Assembly: GCF_030852425.1 (NCBI RefSeq) | Contig: NZ_NSDM01000006.1 | Location: 248,001-312,000 of the forward strand | Direction of reading: 5' to 3' | Source: Saccharothrix longispora | GTDB taxonomy: Bacteria; Actinomycetota; Actinomycetes; Mycobacteriales; Pseudonocardiaceae | Length of the DNA: 64,000 bases | Part shown: piece by piece, positions 1 through 7,704 of the stretch | Numbering within the stretch: position 1 is the first letter of the stretch | Layout: each line of letters begins with the position of its first letter | Made by a program: the position numbers and the translations under genes | Notes under the pieces: model-generated | The model's input: only the letters and a program-made list of their open reading frames with translations | Told to the model about the DNA's origin: nothing | The model's database searches: none

Positions 1-478
1 CCGCTGCGGCTTCCCCGACAGTGCGATCCCTCAAGTACGTTTCGAGAATAGCCTCCCGGTGCTCCTCCGTCAGTCCGTTCATCGCTTCGGCTACGACTAT
101 CGCCGCCAGGGTGCGGTCCGCCTCGTCCCGCACCGGGGCCTCATCGGACGGCGTCAACTCGGACTCCTGCGGTCGGACGCTCCGCTTTCGACGGTCGTCG
201 ATGACCAGTCGCCGGGCGACGGTGAACAGCCAGGAGCGGAGCAGGACGGGGTCCCGCTCCAGCTTCTCGGCGTTGCGCCACGCCCGCACGAGCGTCTCCT
301 GGACGATGTCCTCTGCCCACTGCCGGTCGCTGCCGGTCAGCCTCATGGCGTGTCCGAGCAGCGCACTGCCGAACTCCTGGTAGAGCCTGCGGATCAACTC
401 GTCTTCCAGGCTCAGTTCGGCCCAGGGCTGATCTCTTTGGGGGGAAGTGCTGCGTCTGTGCCGCGCCACGCCGTGCAT
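1..478 (-). CDS. ECF-family RNA polymerase sigma factor (SigK/SigL-like), partial
   Basis: Directs RNA polymerase to a small regulon, here probably the divergent redox operon. The frame runs from an ATG at 478 to the window edge, so the C-terminus (end of region 4) is missing. Visible are a region 2 segment with DIVQETLVRAWRN and SWLFTVARRLVIDDRRR-like residues (about 60-95), then an acidic linker and the start of region 4 (LTEEHREAILETYL, then RDRTVGEAA). This pattern fits small ECF factors of the SigK/SigL type. No obvious Shine-Dalgarno precedes the ATG, so a GTG four codons in is an alternative. An anti-sigma partner would lie to the left, outside the window. Confidence 0.85.
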   Translation of the reverse strand, partial: MHGVARHRRSTSPQRDQPWAELSLEDELIRRLYQEFGSALLGHAMRLTGSDRQWAEDIVQETLVRAWRNAEKLERDPVLLRSWLFTVARRLVIDDRRKRSVRPQESELTPSDEAPVRDEADRTLAAIVVAEAMNGLTEEHREAILETYLRDRTVGEAAA

Positions 479-541
479 CCAAGCGCGCCGGGTGGCGCCG
501 CGTCGAGGGTTTGACGGCAAAAAAAGTGGTCGATCTGTTCG

Positions 542-569
542 TGAACCGTGTCCGCATCGTGTCCGTACT
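542..569 (+). promoter_or_regulatory. putative ECF-type promoter of the redox operon
   Basis: TGAACC (542-547), 16 bp spacer, CGTACT (564-569). The -35 matches the TGAAC(C) core reported for SigK/SigL-class ECF promoters and CGT fits their -10. It lies between the divergent sigma gene and the lipoprotein gene and points at the latter, giving a leader of roughly 80 nt. Inference from motif and position only. Confidence 0.45.
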
Positions 570-655
570 TCTCGGTATCCGCTCCGACGGCCAGGACCCG
601 CACACCCGGTCCCTAGTCCTTCCGGCGGACCCGCCAGCAGGAGAAAGGACCAACG

Positions 656-1234
656 ATGCGCAGTCGACGTACCCGAAAGGCGTTGCTGCCGATCCCGGCC
701 GCGGCGGCGTTGCTGCTGGTCAGCGCTTGTGGCGCGACCGGTTTCGGCGCTTCCGGCGGCCAGGGCGGCGCGACTGGCGCCAACTCCGGCACGACGACTC
801 TCCAGCAGACGCCGGACTTCGGCAAGGAGCCGCACCAGATGCTGTCGGCCACCGAGTCGCGGCAGGTCGGCTGGTTCGTCGCGGACGCGGCGGGTTTCGC
901 GCTGTACCGCTTCGACAAGGACACCGCGAAGCCGTCGAAGTCCAATTGCGACGCGGCGTGCCTGGAGATGTGGCCCCCCGTGCTGGTCGGCGAGCACACC
1001 ATGACCTCCGGTGTGGACCCGACGCTGGTGGGTTCCGTGGAGCGCGCCAACGGCAGGAAGCAGGTGACCCTCGCGGGCTGGCCCCTCTACCGGTACGCGG
1101 GTGACAAGAAGGCGGGCGACCTGACCGGTCAGGGCAAGGGCGGCACGTGGTTCGCGGTGACCCCCGAGGGCAGGAAGGCGCAGGCCGACGACGGCGCCGC
1201 CCCCGCGCAGCCGGGCACCGGCGACGGCTACTGA
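656..1234 (+). CDS. secreted lipoprotein with two Yx(FWY)xxD repeats (PF03640/COG4315 type)
   Basis: Lipid-anchored exported protein of unknown biochemical role. Residues 1-25 form a lipoprotein signal: positive start, hydrophobic core, lipobox LVSAC with Cys25 as lipidation site. After a Gly/Thr-rich spacer come two repeats of the family: YRFDKD at Tyr84, followed by Cys98 and Cys102 and MWPP, and YRYAGD at Tyr145 followed by GTWFAVTPEG. The tail is Asp/Ala/Pro-rich. The start follows AGGAGAAAGG. It is the first gene after the ECF-type promoter and is followed by DUF4142, ferric-reductase and FAD-oxidoreductase genes. I infer an extracytoplasmic redox or metal role from that context. Confidence 0.85.
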   Translation: MRSRRTRKALLPIPAAAALLLVSACGATGFGASGGQGGATGANSGTTTLQQTPDFGKEPHQMLSATESRQVGWFVADAAGFALYRFDKDTAKPSKSNCDAACLEMWPPVLVGEHTMTSGVDPTLVGSVERANGRKQVTLAGWPLYRYAGDKKAGDLTGQGKGGTWFAVTPEGRKAQADDGAAPAQPGTGDGY

Positions 1235-1236
1235 GT

Positions 1237-1278
1237 CCACTCCACAGCGACCACTCCACAGCGACCACTCCACAGCGA
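1237..1278. repeat. 14-bp tandem repeat, three copies
   Basis: CCACTCCACAGCGA occurs three times head to tail (1237-1250, 1251-1264, 1265-1278), followed by a decayed partial copy (CGACGGCGACCA). It fills the gap between the lipoprotein stop and the next start. The copies are identical, which suggests recent slippage. Confidence 0.9.
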
Positions 1279-1317
1279 CCACCCGACGGCGACCACCCAC
1301 CCCAGGACGAGAAACCC

Positions 1318-2085
1318 ATGTCAGCCAAGCGAATCGCGGCGGTCGTGCTGGCCCTGCACCTGCTGTTCCTCCCGGCGTTCACCGGGGTGTCGCTCGCCGA
1401 CGACCCGGCGGACCCCGGCCCTGTGGAGCAGACCCCGCTCGGCCCGATCACCGCGCTGGACAAGGACCTGCTGGTCAAGGTGCGGCTCGCCGGCCTGTGG
1501 GAGATGCCCATGGGCGAGGAGGCGCAGGAGCGCGCCGGCAGCACCCGGGTCAAGGAGGTGGGCGCCCAGTTGATGAGCGACCACGAGTTCCTCGACGAGC
1601 GCGTGGTGCGCCTGGCGTCCCAGATGGGCGTCGAACTGCCGGACGAGGCCAACGCCGACCAGCAGTCGTGGATGGCGGAGATGCGCTCGCGCACCGGCCC
1701 GGCGTTCGACGACTCGTTCGCCAACCGGTTGCGGGCCGCGCACGGTTCGATCTTCCCGGTGATCGGCACGGTGCGCGCGAACACCCGCAACGAGGCGATC
1801 CGGCAGTTCGCCCAGGTGTGCAACCAGATCGTGCTCAAGCACATGACCCTGTTGGAGAGCACCAACATGGTCACCGACGCGGGTCTGTCCAAACCGGTCG
1901 CCGCCGGCGCGCGCAACGCCCAGAACCCGAACGGGGCGGCCGTGGACGCCGACCCGGTGCGCGCCGCGCAGGTGACCGCCCGGACCGGGCCGGACGCGCT
2001 GACCGTGCTCCTCATCTGCCTGGTGGGCGTGGCGGTGACCATCGCGATCCTGCGCCTGCTGCGGCCCCGCGGCAACGTCACGTGA
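1318..2085 (+). CDS. DUF4142 protein with signal peptide and C-terminal membrane anchor
   Basis: Predicted exported four-helix protein. An N-terminal signal peptide (about 1-26, ending VSLADD) is followed by the DUF4142 helical domain (about 45-185: DKDLLVKVRLAGLWEM, then MSDHEFLDERVVRLASQMGV and a helix with LKHMTLLE). A single transmembrane helix at about 230-248 is followed by a short Arg-rich tail, placing the domain outside the membrane. DUF4142 domains have a ferritin-like fold by family knowledge; function is unassigned. Sits second in the ECF-linked module, 232 bp before the ferric-reductase gene. Confidence 0.8.
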   Translation: MSAKRIAAVVLALHLLFLPAFTGVSLADDPADPGPVEQTPLGPITALDKDLLVKVRLAGLWEMPMGEEAQERAGSTRVKEVGAQLMSDHEFLDERVVRLASQMGVELPDEANADQQSWMAEMRSRTGPAFDDSFANRLRAAHGSIFPVIGTVRANTRNEAIRQFAQVCNQIVLKHMTLLESTNMVTDAGLSKPVAAGARNAQNPNGAAVDADPVRAAQVTARTGPDALTVLLICLVGVAVTIAILRLLRPRGNVT

Positions 2086-2251
2086 GAGGAGGTGGTGGCC
2101 CGACCCCGGACACCGCTGACGCGAACCACCCGCGGAGCACTTCCACGACCTCGCCCCCGCCCGGCGGACGCGACCGCTCCCGCACGGCCGCCCGGCGGGG
2201 CCGACCCCACCACCTGCGAGTTCTTTCCCGCCATCTCGGAGGTAACGTCCC

Positions 2252-3091
2252 GTGTTCTCCCAGGTTCCGCTGCTGATCGCCCAGGCGACCGGCGGCGACC
2301 ACGACGCCGGGGTGCGCCACGTCGCGCAGATCTCGGCGCGCCTGGCCTACGCGTTCATGTGCGCCACCCTGTGCTGGGGCGTGCTGATCGCGACGGGCTG
2401 GGCCAACAAGATCACCGGCAGACAGGGGCTGCGCAACAGCCACATGGTGCTGGCGACGCTGGCCCTGGCGTTCGGCTCCCTGCACGCCTTCGCGTTCACG
2501 CTGCTCCAGCTGGGTGCGTTCTCCTTCGTCACGATCGCGCTGCCGTTCGTCGACGGCGGCCTGCTCCGGCACGCCCTGGGCATCGTCGGCCTGGAGCTGA
2601 TGCTGGCCATCGCGTTCACCGCGGGCCTGCGCAAGAAGGTCTACTACCGCAAGTGGTTGCGGCTGCACCAGGTCGCCTACGCCGCGGTCACGATCACCGT
2701 GGTCCACTCCTGGTTCGGCGCCATCGCGAACGGCAACCTCGCCGTGCTGTGGCTGGCCGGCCTCACGATCCTCATCCCCACGGCGACCATCGCCACCGCC
2801 CGCTTCCTCCCGCCGGACCTGCTGGTGAAGCTGGGCATGCTGGAACCCGAGCCGGGCTTCGAACCCGAACCCGACGGCGCGGGCGGCAGCGCGCTCGACA
2901 TCAGCGTCGACAACGAGCGCTGCCACCGCTACGGCATCTGCCAGGCCGAGGCGCCCGGCCTGTTCCAACTCCTCGACGACGAGCGCCTGCGCTACGAGCG
3001 CAGGCCCCCGCCCGAGCTGTTCGCCAAGGCGCGGGCCGCCGCGCGGGCCTGCCCCATGCGCGCGATCGAGCTGCGGGAGCGTGTCCGGTGA
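2252..3091 (+). CDS. ferric-reductase-like membrane haem protein fused to a 3Fe-4S ferredoxin
   Basis: Likely passes electrons across the membrane. Residues 25-185 hold about five to six hydrophobic helices with the His pattern expected for two haems (His64, His78, His139, His152). The C-terminal 65 residues are a small ferredoxin: Cys224 and Cys230 (CHRYGIC) and Cys267-Pro, the C-x5-C...CP spacing of 3Fe-4S ferredoxins. Unlike NADPH oxidases or classical ferric reductases there is no FAD/NAD domain in the same chain; the overlapping next gene can supply it. GTG start preceded by CGGAGGTAAC. The stop overlaps the next start by 4 bp (GTGA). Confidence 0.85.
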   Translation: MFSQVPLLIAQATGGDHDAGVRHVAQISARLAYAFMCATLCWGVLIATGWANKITGRQGLRNSHMVLATLALAFGSLHAFAFTLLQLGAFSFVTIALPFVDGGLLRHALGIVGLELMLAIAFTAGLRKKVYYRKWLRLHQVAYAAVTITVVHSWFGAIANGNLAVLWLAGLTILIPTATIATARFLPPDLLVKLGMLEPEPGFEPEPDGAGGSALDISVDNERCHRYGICQAEAPGLFQLLDDERLRYERRPPPELFAKARAAARACPMRAIELRERVR

Positions 3092-4980
3092 AGAACGAGG
3101 AACGCGTGGTCGTCGCGGGCGGCGGCCTGGCCGGCCTGCGGGCGGGCGAGCGGCTGCGGGAGCTGGGCTTCCGCGGCGAGATCGTCATCGTGAGCGCCGA
3201 GCGGCACCTCCCCTACCACCGGCCGGCGCTGTCCAAGGAGGCCGTCAACGGCGAGCTGAACGCCACCGACCTGCGGTTGACGATCAGCCGCGAGCTGAAC
3301 GCCGTGTGGCGGCTGAACACGGCGGCGACCCACCTGGAGCCGGACCGGCACGTGGTGGGCCTGCCCGGCGGCGAGGAGTTGAAGTACGACGGGCTGGTCA
3401 TCGCGACCGGCGTCGAGCCGCGCCACCTCGCGGGCGCGCCGCGCCAGGACGCGCGCATCCACGTGCTGCGCACGGTGGACGACGCGATCGCGATCAAGCA
3501 GGCGATCAACTCCACGCAGGGGCTGGTCGTGGTCGTCGGCGGCGGCCTCATCGGCTGCGAGATGGCCGCCTCGGTGAAGACGATGGGCCGTGACGTGGCC
3601 ATCGTCAGCAGGTCGTCCACGCTGCTGGGCAGCGCGGTCGGGAAGAACATCGCCGACACCGTCACCGAGGCGCACCGCGTCCGGGGCGTGCGGATGGCGA
3701 TGGGCGTGAAGATCCGGCACTGGGTGCGCCAGGCGGGCGGGGTGGCGATCCACCTCTCCGACGGGCAGGTGTTCTTCGCCGCGGTCGTGGTGATCGCGGT
3801 GGGGGCGTCCCCGTCGATCCACTGGCTGCGCGGGTCGGGTCTGGTGCTGGAGGACGGGGTGCTGTGCGACCCCACGTGCCACGTGGTCGGCGCGGCCGAC
3901 ATCGTGGCCGCGGGTGACGTCGCGCGGTGGCCCAACCTCCGGTTCGGAGGCCAACCGCGTCGGGTCGAGCACTGGCTCAACGCGGTGGAGATGGGGCGGG
4001 CGGCCGCGGAGAACCTGTTGGCGGGCAGGCAGAACTCGCGGCCGTTCACCCCCGTCCCCCGTTTCTGGACCGAGCAGTACGGCATGCGCATCCAGGGGTC
4101 CGGGCTGCCCTCGATGGGCAAGGACACCACGACGCTGGCCGGGTCCCAGAAGGACCACCGGACGATCACCGGGTTCGTCGACGACGGGCGCCTGGTCGGC
4201 ATGGTCGGGTTGGACGCGCCCACGGCGATGATCAAGCTGTCGACCGAGCTGTGGCGGCAGAACCGGGTCGCGGCGCCGGGTCCGCAGCGCCGGTCGCCGC
4301 AGCACCTCGTGCCGCCGGGGCAGCTGACCGAGCCCGGCCGGGAGCCGCCGCCGGGCCGGTACGAGGAGCGGCCGACGCGGTTCGAGGAACCCGCGCGGGC
4401 CGCGGTGCCCGCCCCTCCCCCGCCACCCGGTCCCCCACAGGCCGGTCCGGCTCCCGCGCACCCGGCTCCGGCGCAGGTGGAGTGGCTGCGGTACGAGTCG
4501 GACCGGGTCGGCGCGGGGCCGGCGGGCACCGCGCCCCCGCCACCGTCCTACGAGGACGTGGCGACGGCCTACGAGACGGCCCGGTGGGAGGCCGCCCGGA
4601 TGGAGGGCGCGCTGCTGGAGGTGGCCCGGCGGGAAGGCGCCCGGGTGGACGGGACGCGGTTCGCCGGGGCCGCCGGGTACGACACCCGCGCGCACGAGGA
4701 GGCCGGGTACGAGCGCGGCTCCTACGAGCGGTCGCGGCACGAGGCCGAGCCCACCCGGTTCGAGCGGCCGGCGGGGCTGCTGGAGCCCGACCCGAGGTTC
4801 GGCCGGGACCCGCGCTCCGAACCGGACCCCCGGCCGGAGCCGCCGGAGCACGGGGCGGGCGTGCCCCGCCGGCAGCAGGAGTCCCAGCCGCTCCCGGTGC
4901 CCCCGCACGCGCCGGTCGTGCGCACCAGGTCGAACGTGCGCCCGCTGGTCCGCACCGGACGGCGGGCCAGACCGCGTTGA
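3088..4980 (+). CDS. FAD-dependent NAD(P)H oxidoreductase with long disordered C-terminal tail
   Basis: A flavoprotein of the ferredoxin/rubredoxin-reductase class. It has an N-terminal FAD site (VVVAGGGLAGLRAGERL, residues 7-23), a second dinucleotide site (VVVVGGGLIGCEMA, about 147-160) and an AADIVAAGDVA FAD-closing motif; the enzyme part ends near residue 400. About 220 residues follow with no recognisable fold: Pro/Arg/Glu-rich and dotted with YE, RYE and TRFE motifs. Start is the GTG overlapping the ferric-reductase stop, implying translational coupling. I infer it loads electrons from NAD(P)H onto the fused ferredoxin. The tail is unusual for the family. Confidence 0.8.
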   Translation: MKNEERVVVAGGGLAGLRAGERLRELGFRGEIVIVSAERHLPYHRPALSKEAVNGELNATDLRLTISRELNAVWRLNTAATHLEPDRHVVGLPGGEELKYDGLVIATGVEPRHLAGAPRQDARIHVLRTVDDAIAIKQAINSTQGLVVVVGGGLIGCEMAASVKTMGRDVAIVSRSSTLLGSAVGKNIADTVTEAHRVRGVRMAMGVKIRHWVRQAGGVAIHLSDGQVFFAAVVVIAVGASPSIHWLRGSGLVLEDGVLCDPTCHVVGAADIVAAGDVARWPNLRFGGQPRRVEHWLNAVEMGRAAAENLLAGRQNSRPFTPVPRFWTEQYGMRIQGSGLPSMGKDTTTLAGSQKDHRTITGFVDDGRLVGMVGLDAPTAMIKLSTELWRQNRVAAPGPQRRSPQHLVPPGQLTEPGREPPPGRYEERPTRFEEPARAAVPAPPPPPGPPQAGPAPAHPAPAQVEWLRYESDRVGAGPAGTAPPPPSYEDVATAYETARWEAARMEGALLEVARREGARVDGTRFAGAAGYDTRAHEEAGYERGSYERSRHEAEPTRFERPAGLLEPDPRFGRDPRSEPDPRPEPPEHGAGVPRRQQESQPLPVPPHAPVVRTRSNVRPLVRTGRRARPR

Positions 4981-5163
4981 CCCCAGCACCGGGTGTCACC
5001 CGTCCCGGTGGACCCGCTGGTGGCACCCGGCCGGGGCACGCGCCTTGTCCACGCGTGTCCCGGCCCCGTCGTGCCCGCCGACGCCGTTTCCACGGCAAAC
5101 CCCGGGTGATCTGTTACGCCGTCGCCGTGTTCCCGTAACCCTGGCCGCCAAGCATTCGGTCCC

Positions 5164-6387
5164 ATGGCGAACCGGAGTCAAGTCACCGTCGTCGGGCTCC
5201 CCGCCCGCGACGAGGCGCGCACCGTCGGCGCGGTGGCGCAGGCCGCCGACGCGGGTCTGCACGCGGCGTTCCCGGAGGGGACCAACGTCGTGGTGCTCGC
5301 CGAGAACGGCAGCACCGACGGCACCGTGCAGCGCTTCGCGGAGACGCCCCTCAGAGCGCGCAAGGTCGTCGCCAGCTCCGGCGGCGAGGGCACGGGCAAG
5401 GGCACCAACGTGTTCGCGATCGTGGACCGGGCGCTGGAGCTGGACGCCGACCGGTTGCTGCTGCTCGACACCGACGTGCGGTCCACGGAGCCCCGGTGGA
5501 TCGCCGCGCTGGCCGACGCGGTCGAGGGCGACGAACCGGTGCTGGCCGTGCCCGCGTACCGGCGCAACCGGTTCGAGGCGAACACCACCAACCACCTGGC
5601 CAGCCCGCTGCTGGCCGCCGTGTTCGGCGTGCACGTGCAGCAGCCCATCGGCGGCGAGTTCGCGTTCAACCGGGCGTTCCTGGAGCGGACCGGGGCGTGG
5701 CCGCGCCCGGACAGCGCCTACCTGTACGGCATCGACGTGTGGCTGACCGCGAACGCGCTGCGCGAGCGCGTTCGGGTGGTGGAGGTGCCGCTGGGGCGCA
5801 AGCTGCACAACTCGCCGTTCCCGAAGATCCTGCGGCTGCCGCAGCAGGTGCTGGACTCGCTGTTCCACGTCGTGCTGCGCACCGACGGCGTGCGGGAGCC
5901 CGCGCCCGCGCCGGCCTCGGCGCGGGCCGCGGTGGACGGCGCGGCGGTGCCCCAGGACCCGGCCGTGGTGTCGCGGGTGTCCGAGTCGGTCGCCCGCTAC
6001 CTGGACGCGCACCGGGGCGACGTGCGGTCGCTGTTCCCGTCGGCGGGGTCGGCGCCGGCCGCGCCGTGGGGGCTGCGGGTCACCACGGAGGACTGGCCGC
6101 ACGTGCTGGCCGACGCCCTGGCCGCGGTGGCGGGCGGGCGGTTCGAGGCGGCGCGCGACCACCTGGTCGCGCTCTACGTCAACCGGGTGATGACGTTCTG
6201 GGACGAGATCGAGGGTCTGGGCGACGACGAGGTCGACGACCTGCTCGACCGGCAGGCGGCGTGGACCGTCGAGGCGGTGCGGGACAGGCGCATCGCGCTG
6301 GGCGGGCGCACCGGGCCGGCCGGGTTCGACGTGCGGCACTGGGCCGGGTTCAACGAGGTGTCGCCCGCCTGGAGCGTGCCCGCCTGA
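5164..6387 (+). CDS. GT-A glycosyltransferase, mannosylglycerate/glucosylglycerate-synthase-like
   Basis: Likely transfers a sugar from a nucleotide donor to a small acceptor. Residues 7-35 form the nucleotide-binding start, LLLLDTDVRS carries the DxD metal motif (about 100), and QQPIGGEFAFNR plus YGIDVWLTANAL follow the order I recall from GT78/GT81 enzymes. The C-terminal helical part (FEAARDHLVALYVNRVMTFW) also resembles that group. 407 aa is a normal length. Stands alone between the redox module and a small membrane protein; acceptor unknown. A compatible-solute or glycolipid role is possible. Confidence 0.7.
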   Translation: MANRSQVTVVGLPARDEARTVGAVAQAADAGLHAAFPEGTNVVVLAENGSTDGTVQRFAETPLRARKVVASSGGEGTGKGTNVFAIVDRALELDADRLLLLDTDVRSTEPRWIAALADAVEGDEPVLAVPAYRRNRFEANTTNHLASPLLAAVFGVHVQQPIGGEFAFNRAFLERTGAWPRPDSAYLYGIDVWLTANALRERVRVVEVPLGRKLHNSPFPKILRLPQQVLDSLFHVVLRTDGVREPAPAPASARAAVDGAAVPQDPAVVSRVSESVARYLDAHRGDVRSLFPSAGSAPAAPWGLRVTTEDWPHVLADALAAVAGGRFEAARDHLVALYVNRVMTFWDEIEGLGDDEVDDLLDRQAAWTVEAVRDRRIALGGRTGPAGFDVRHWAGFNEVSPAWSVPA

Positions 6388-6477
6388 CCGTCGTCGCGGG
6401 GTAACGCCTGGCCGGGTGGGGTGTGCGCGCGGATACCCGCACGTAACATCCGGTCGGGCGTGGACGCTGTTGGGGTC

Positions 6478-6657
6478 ATGAGGACGCGGGGCGCACGGGC
6501 GCTGGTGGTGTTGGCGACCGTCTTCCTGGCCGTGGCGCTGTGGAACGGCGTGCTGGCCCTGGAGGACCAGGTGGCCTGGCGGAGCGCCGCGGCCGGGGTG
6601 TGCGCCGCGGCGTCCGCCGGGCTGCTGCGGGCGGCGGTCTGCGGACCGCGGCGGTGA
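6478..6657 (+). CDS. small membrane protein, 59 aa
   Basis: Not recognised. The ATG at 6478 gives a 59-residue protein with a positively charged N-terminus, a hydrophobic helix at about 9-27, a short charged loop (LEDQVAWRS) and a second, Ala-rich hydrophobic stretch at about 36-52 ending in Arg. Two-helix topology is likely. An upstream in-frame GTG would add 19 residues that look non-coding. Codon use is typical of the window. Moderate support only. Confidence 0.5.
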   Translation: MRTRGARALVVLATVFLAVALWNGVLALEDQVAWRSAAAGVCAAASAGLLRAAVCGPRR

Positions 6658-6734
6658 CCCGCCGTTCACAAACTATTCGTCTTGTGTGAAATATTCAGAC
6701 ATCGGAGACAGATTGACGTAAGTTTTCCACTACC

Positions 6735-6783
6735 GGCAGGCTTCCGGACCTCCGCTCGATTTGTCGATCCTGCCTGGAGGTCC
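6735..6783 (+). promoter_or_regulatory. structured leader able to sequester the Shine-Dalgarno of the carboxypeptidase gene
   Basis: GGACCTCC at 6746-6753 is perfectly complementary to GGAGGTCC at 6776-6783, which contains the Shine-Dalgarno for the GTG at 6786. Interleaved with it, GGCAGG (6735-6740) is complementary to CCTGCC (6769-6774). The order A-B-A'-B' means the two helices are either a pseudoknot or mutually exclusive forms. The upstream 70 bp are unusually AT-rich for the window. Complementarity is seen directly; regulation is inference. Confidence 0.45.
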
Positions 6784-6785
6784 CT

Positions 6786-7514
6786 GTGCTCCGACGTGTC
6801 CTGTCCTGCCTGGCGGCGCTGTCACTGGTCGCCGTCGTACTCGTGGTCGGCGGTGGTGGCTCGGCGCAGGCCGACGGCTGCTACACCTGGAACCGGACCC
6901 TGTCCCAGGGCGCGTCCGGCGAGGACGTGCGGCAGTTGCAGATCCGCCTGTCGGGCTACCCCGGCAGCGGCGCCGTCCTCGGGTTGGACGGCCAGTTCGG
7001 CCCCGCCACCAGGTCCGCCCTGATCCGCTTCCAGCAGGCGTACGGGCTGGGCGCGGACGGCGTGGCCGGCAACGCCACGTACTCGAAGATCTACGCGTTG
7101 CAGGACGACGACTGCACGCCGGTGAACTTCACGTACGCCGAGCTCAACAACTGCAACTCCACCTGGGCCGGGGGCAACGTCTCGGCCGCGCAGGCGAAGG
7201 CCAACGCCCTCGTGTCGATGTGGAAGCTCCAGGCCCTGCGGCACGCGCTGGGCGACCAGCCGATCCGCGTGACCAGCGGCTTCCGCAGCGTGGCGTGCAA
7301 CAACGCCGTGGGCGGGGCGTCGAACTCGCGCCACCTCTACGGTGACGCCGTCGACCTGGGCGCCGGCCCGCACAGCCTGTGCCGCCTGGCGCAGCAGGCC
7401 CGCAACCACGGCTTCAACGGCATCCTCGGCCCGGGCTACGCGGGCCACAACGACCACACCCACGTGGACCACCGGCCCAGCCGCTTCTGGTCCGCGCCGT
7501 CCTGCGGCATCTGA
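6786..7514 (+). CDS. secreted zinc D-Ala-D-Ala carboxypeptidase (peptidase M15A) with PG-binding domain
   Basis: Cell-wall peptidase trimming the terminal D-Ala of peptidoglycan stems. Signal peptide 1-29 (ends AQADG); peptidoglycan-binding domain about 38-105 (GASGEDVRQLQIRL, LDGQFGPATRSAL); M15 catalytic domain about 112-242. Zinc-site motifs are SRHLYGDAVDLG (His183, Asp190) and HNDHTHVDHR (His224, His226). The layout matches the Streptomyces albus G enzyme family, and paired cysteines fit an exported protein. The GTG start is preceded by GGAGG, which is inside the inhibitory leader helix described at 6735-6783. A strong hairpin follows the stop. Confidence 0.92.
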   Translation: MLRRVLSCLAALSLVAVVLVVGGGGSAQADGCYTWNRTLSQGASGEDVRQLQIRLSGYPGSGAVLGLDGQFGPATRSALIRFQQAYGLGADGVAGNATYSKIYALQDDDCTPVNFTYAELNNCNSTWAGGNVSAAQAKANALVSMWKLQALRHALGDQPIRVTSGFRSVACNNAVGGASNSRHLYGDAVDLGAGPHSLCRLAQQARNHGFNGILGPGYAGHNDHTHVDHRPSRFWSAPSCGI

Positions 7515-7531
7515 CCCACCCGCTCCACCCC

Positions 7532-7567
7532 GGGACCCCGCGACCGCCCCGCGCGTCGCGGGGTCCC
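7532..7567 (+). terminator. hairpin terminator after the carboxypeptidase gene
   Basis: A perfect 13-bp stem, GGGACCCCGCGAC (7532-7544) with its complement at 7555-7567, closes a 10-nt loop. It begins 18 bp after the stop. There is no U-tract, as is usual for actinomycete terminators. Confidence 0.75.
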
Positions 7568-7704
7568 GTCGCTTCGCCAACCCGAACCCGCGGACCGGGC
7601 CGTCCACATCGGACGCTGCCCTGCCGGGGGCGCGTTCGGCCGAACGGCCCCGGGGTGTTCTCCGGGCATTCGCCGGACCACGCGCGAGGCGTGCCGCCAC
7701 TAGC

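Noticed and set aside
2092..3087. Long plus-strand open frame leading into the FAD oxidoreductase
   Set aside because: It is read in a different frame across the ferric-reductase gene and has the Arg/Pro/Gly-rich look of GC-rich shadow frames; the coupled GTG at 3088 is the convincing start.
6661..6785. c-di-AMP (ydaO) riboswitch before the carboxypeptidase gene
   Set aside because: The family's conserved blocks are not recognisable; only the novel SD-covering helices are supported.
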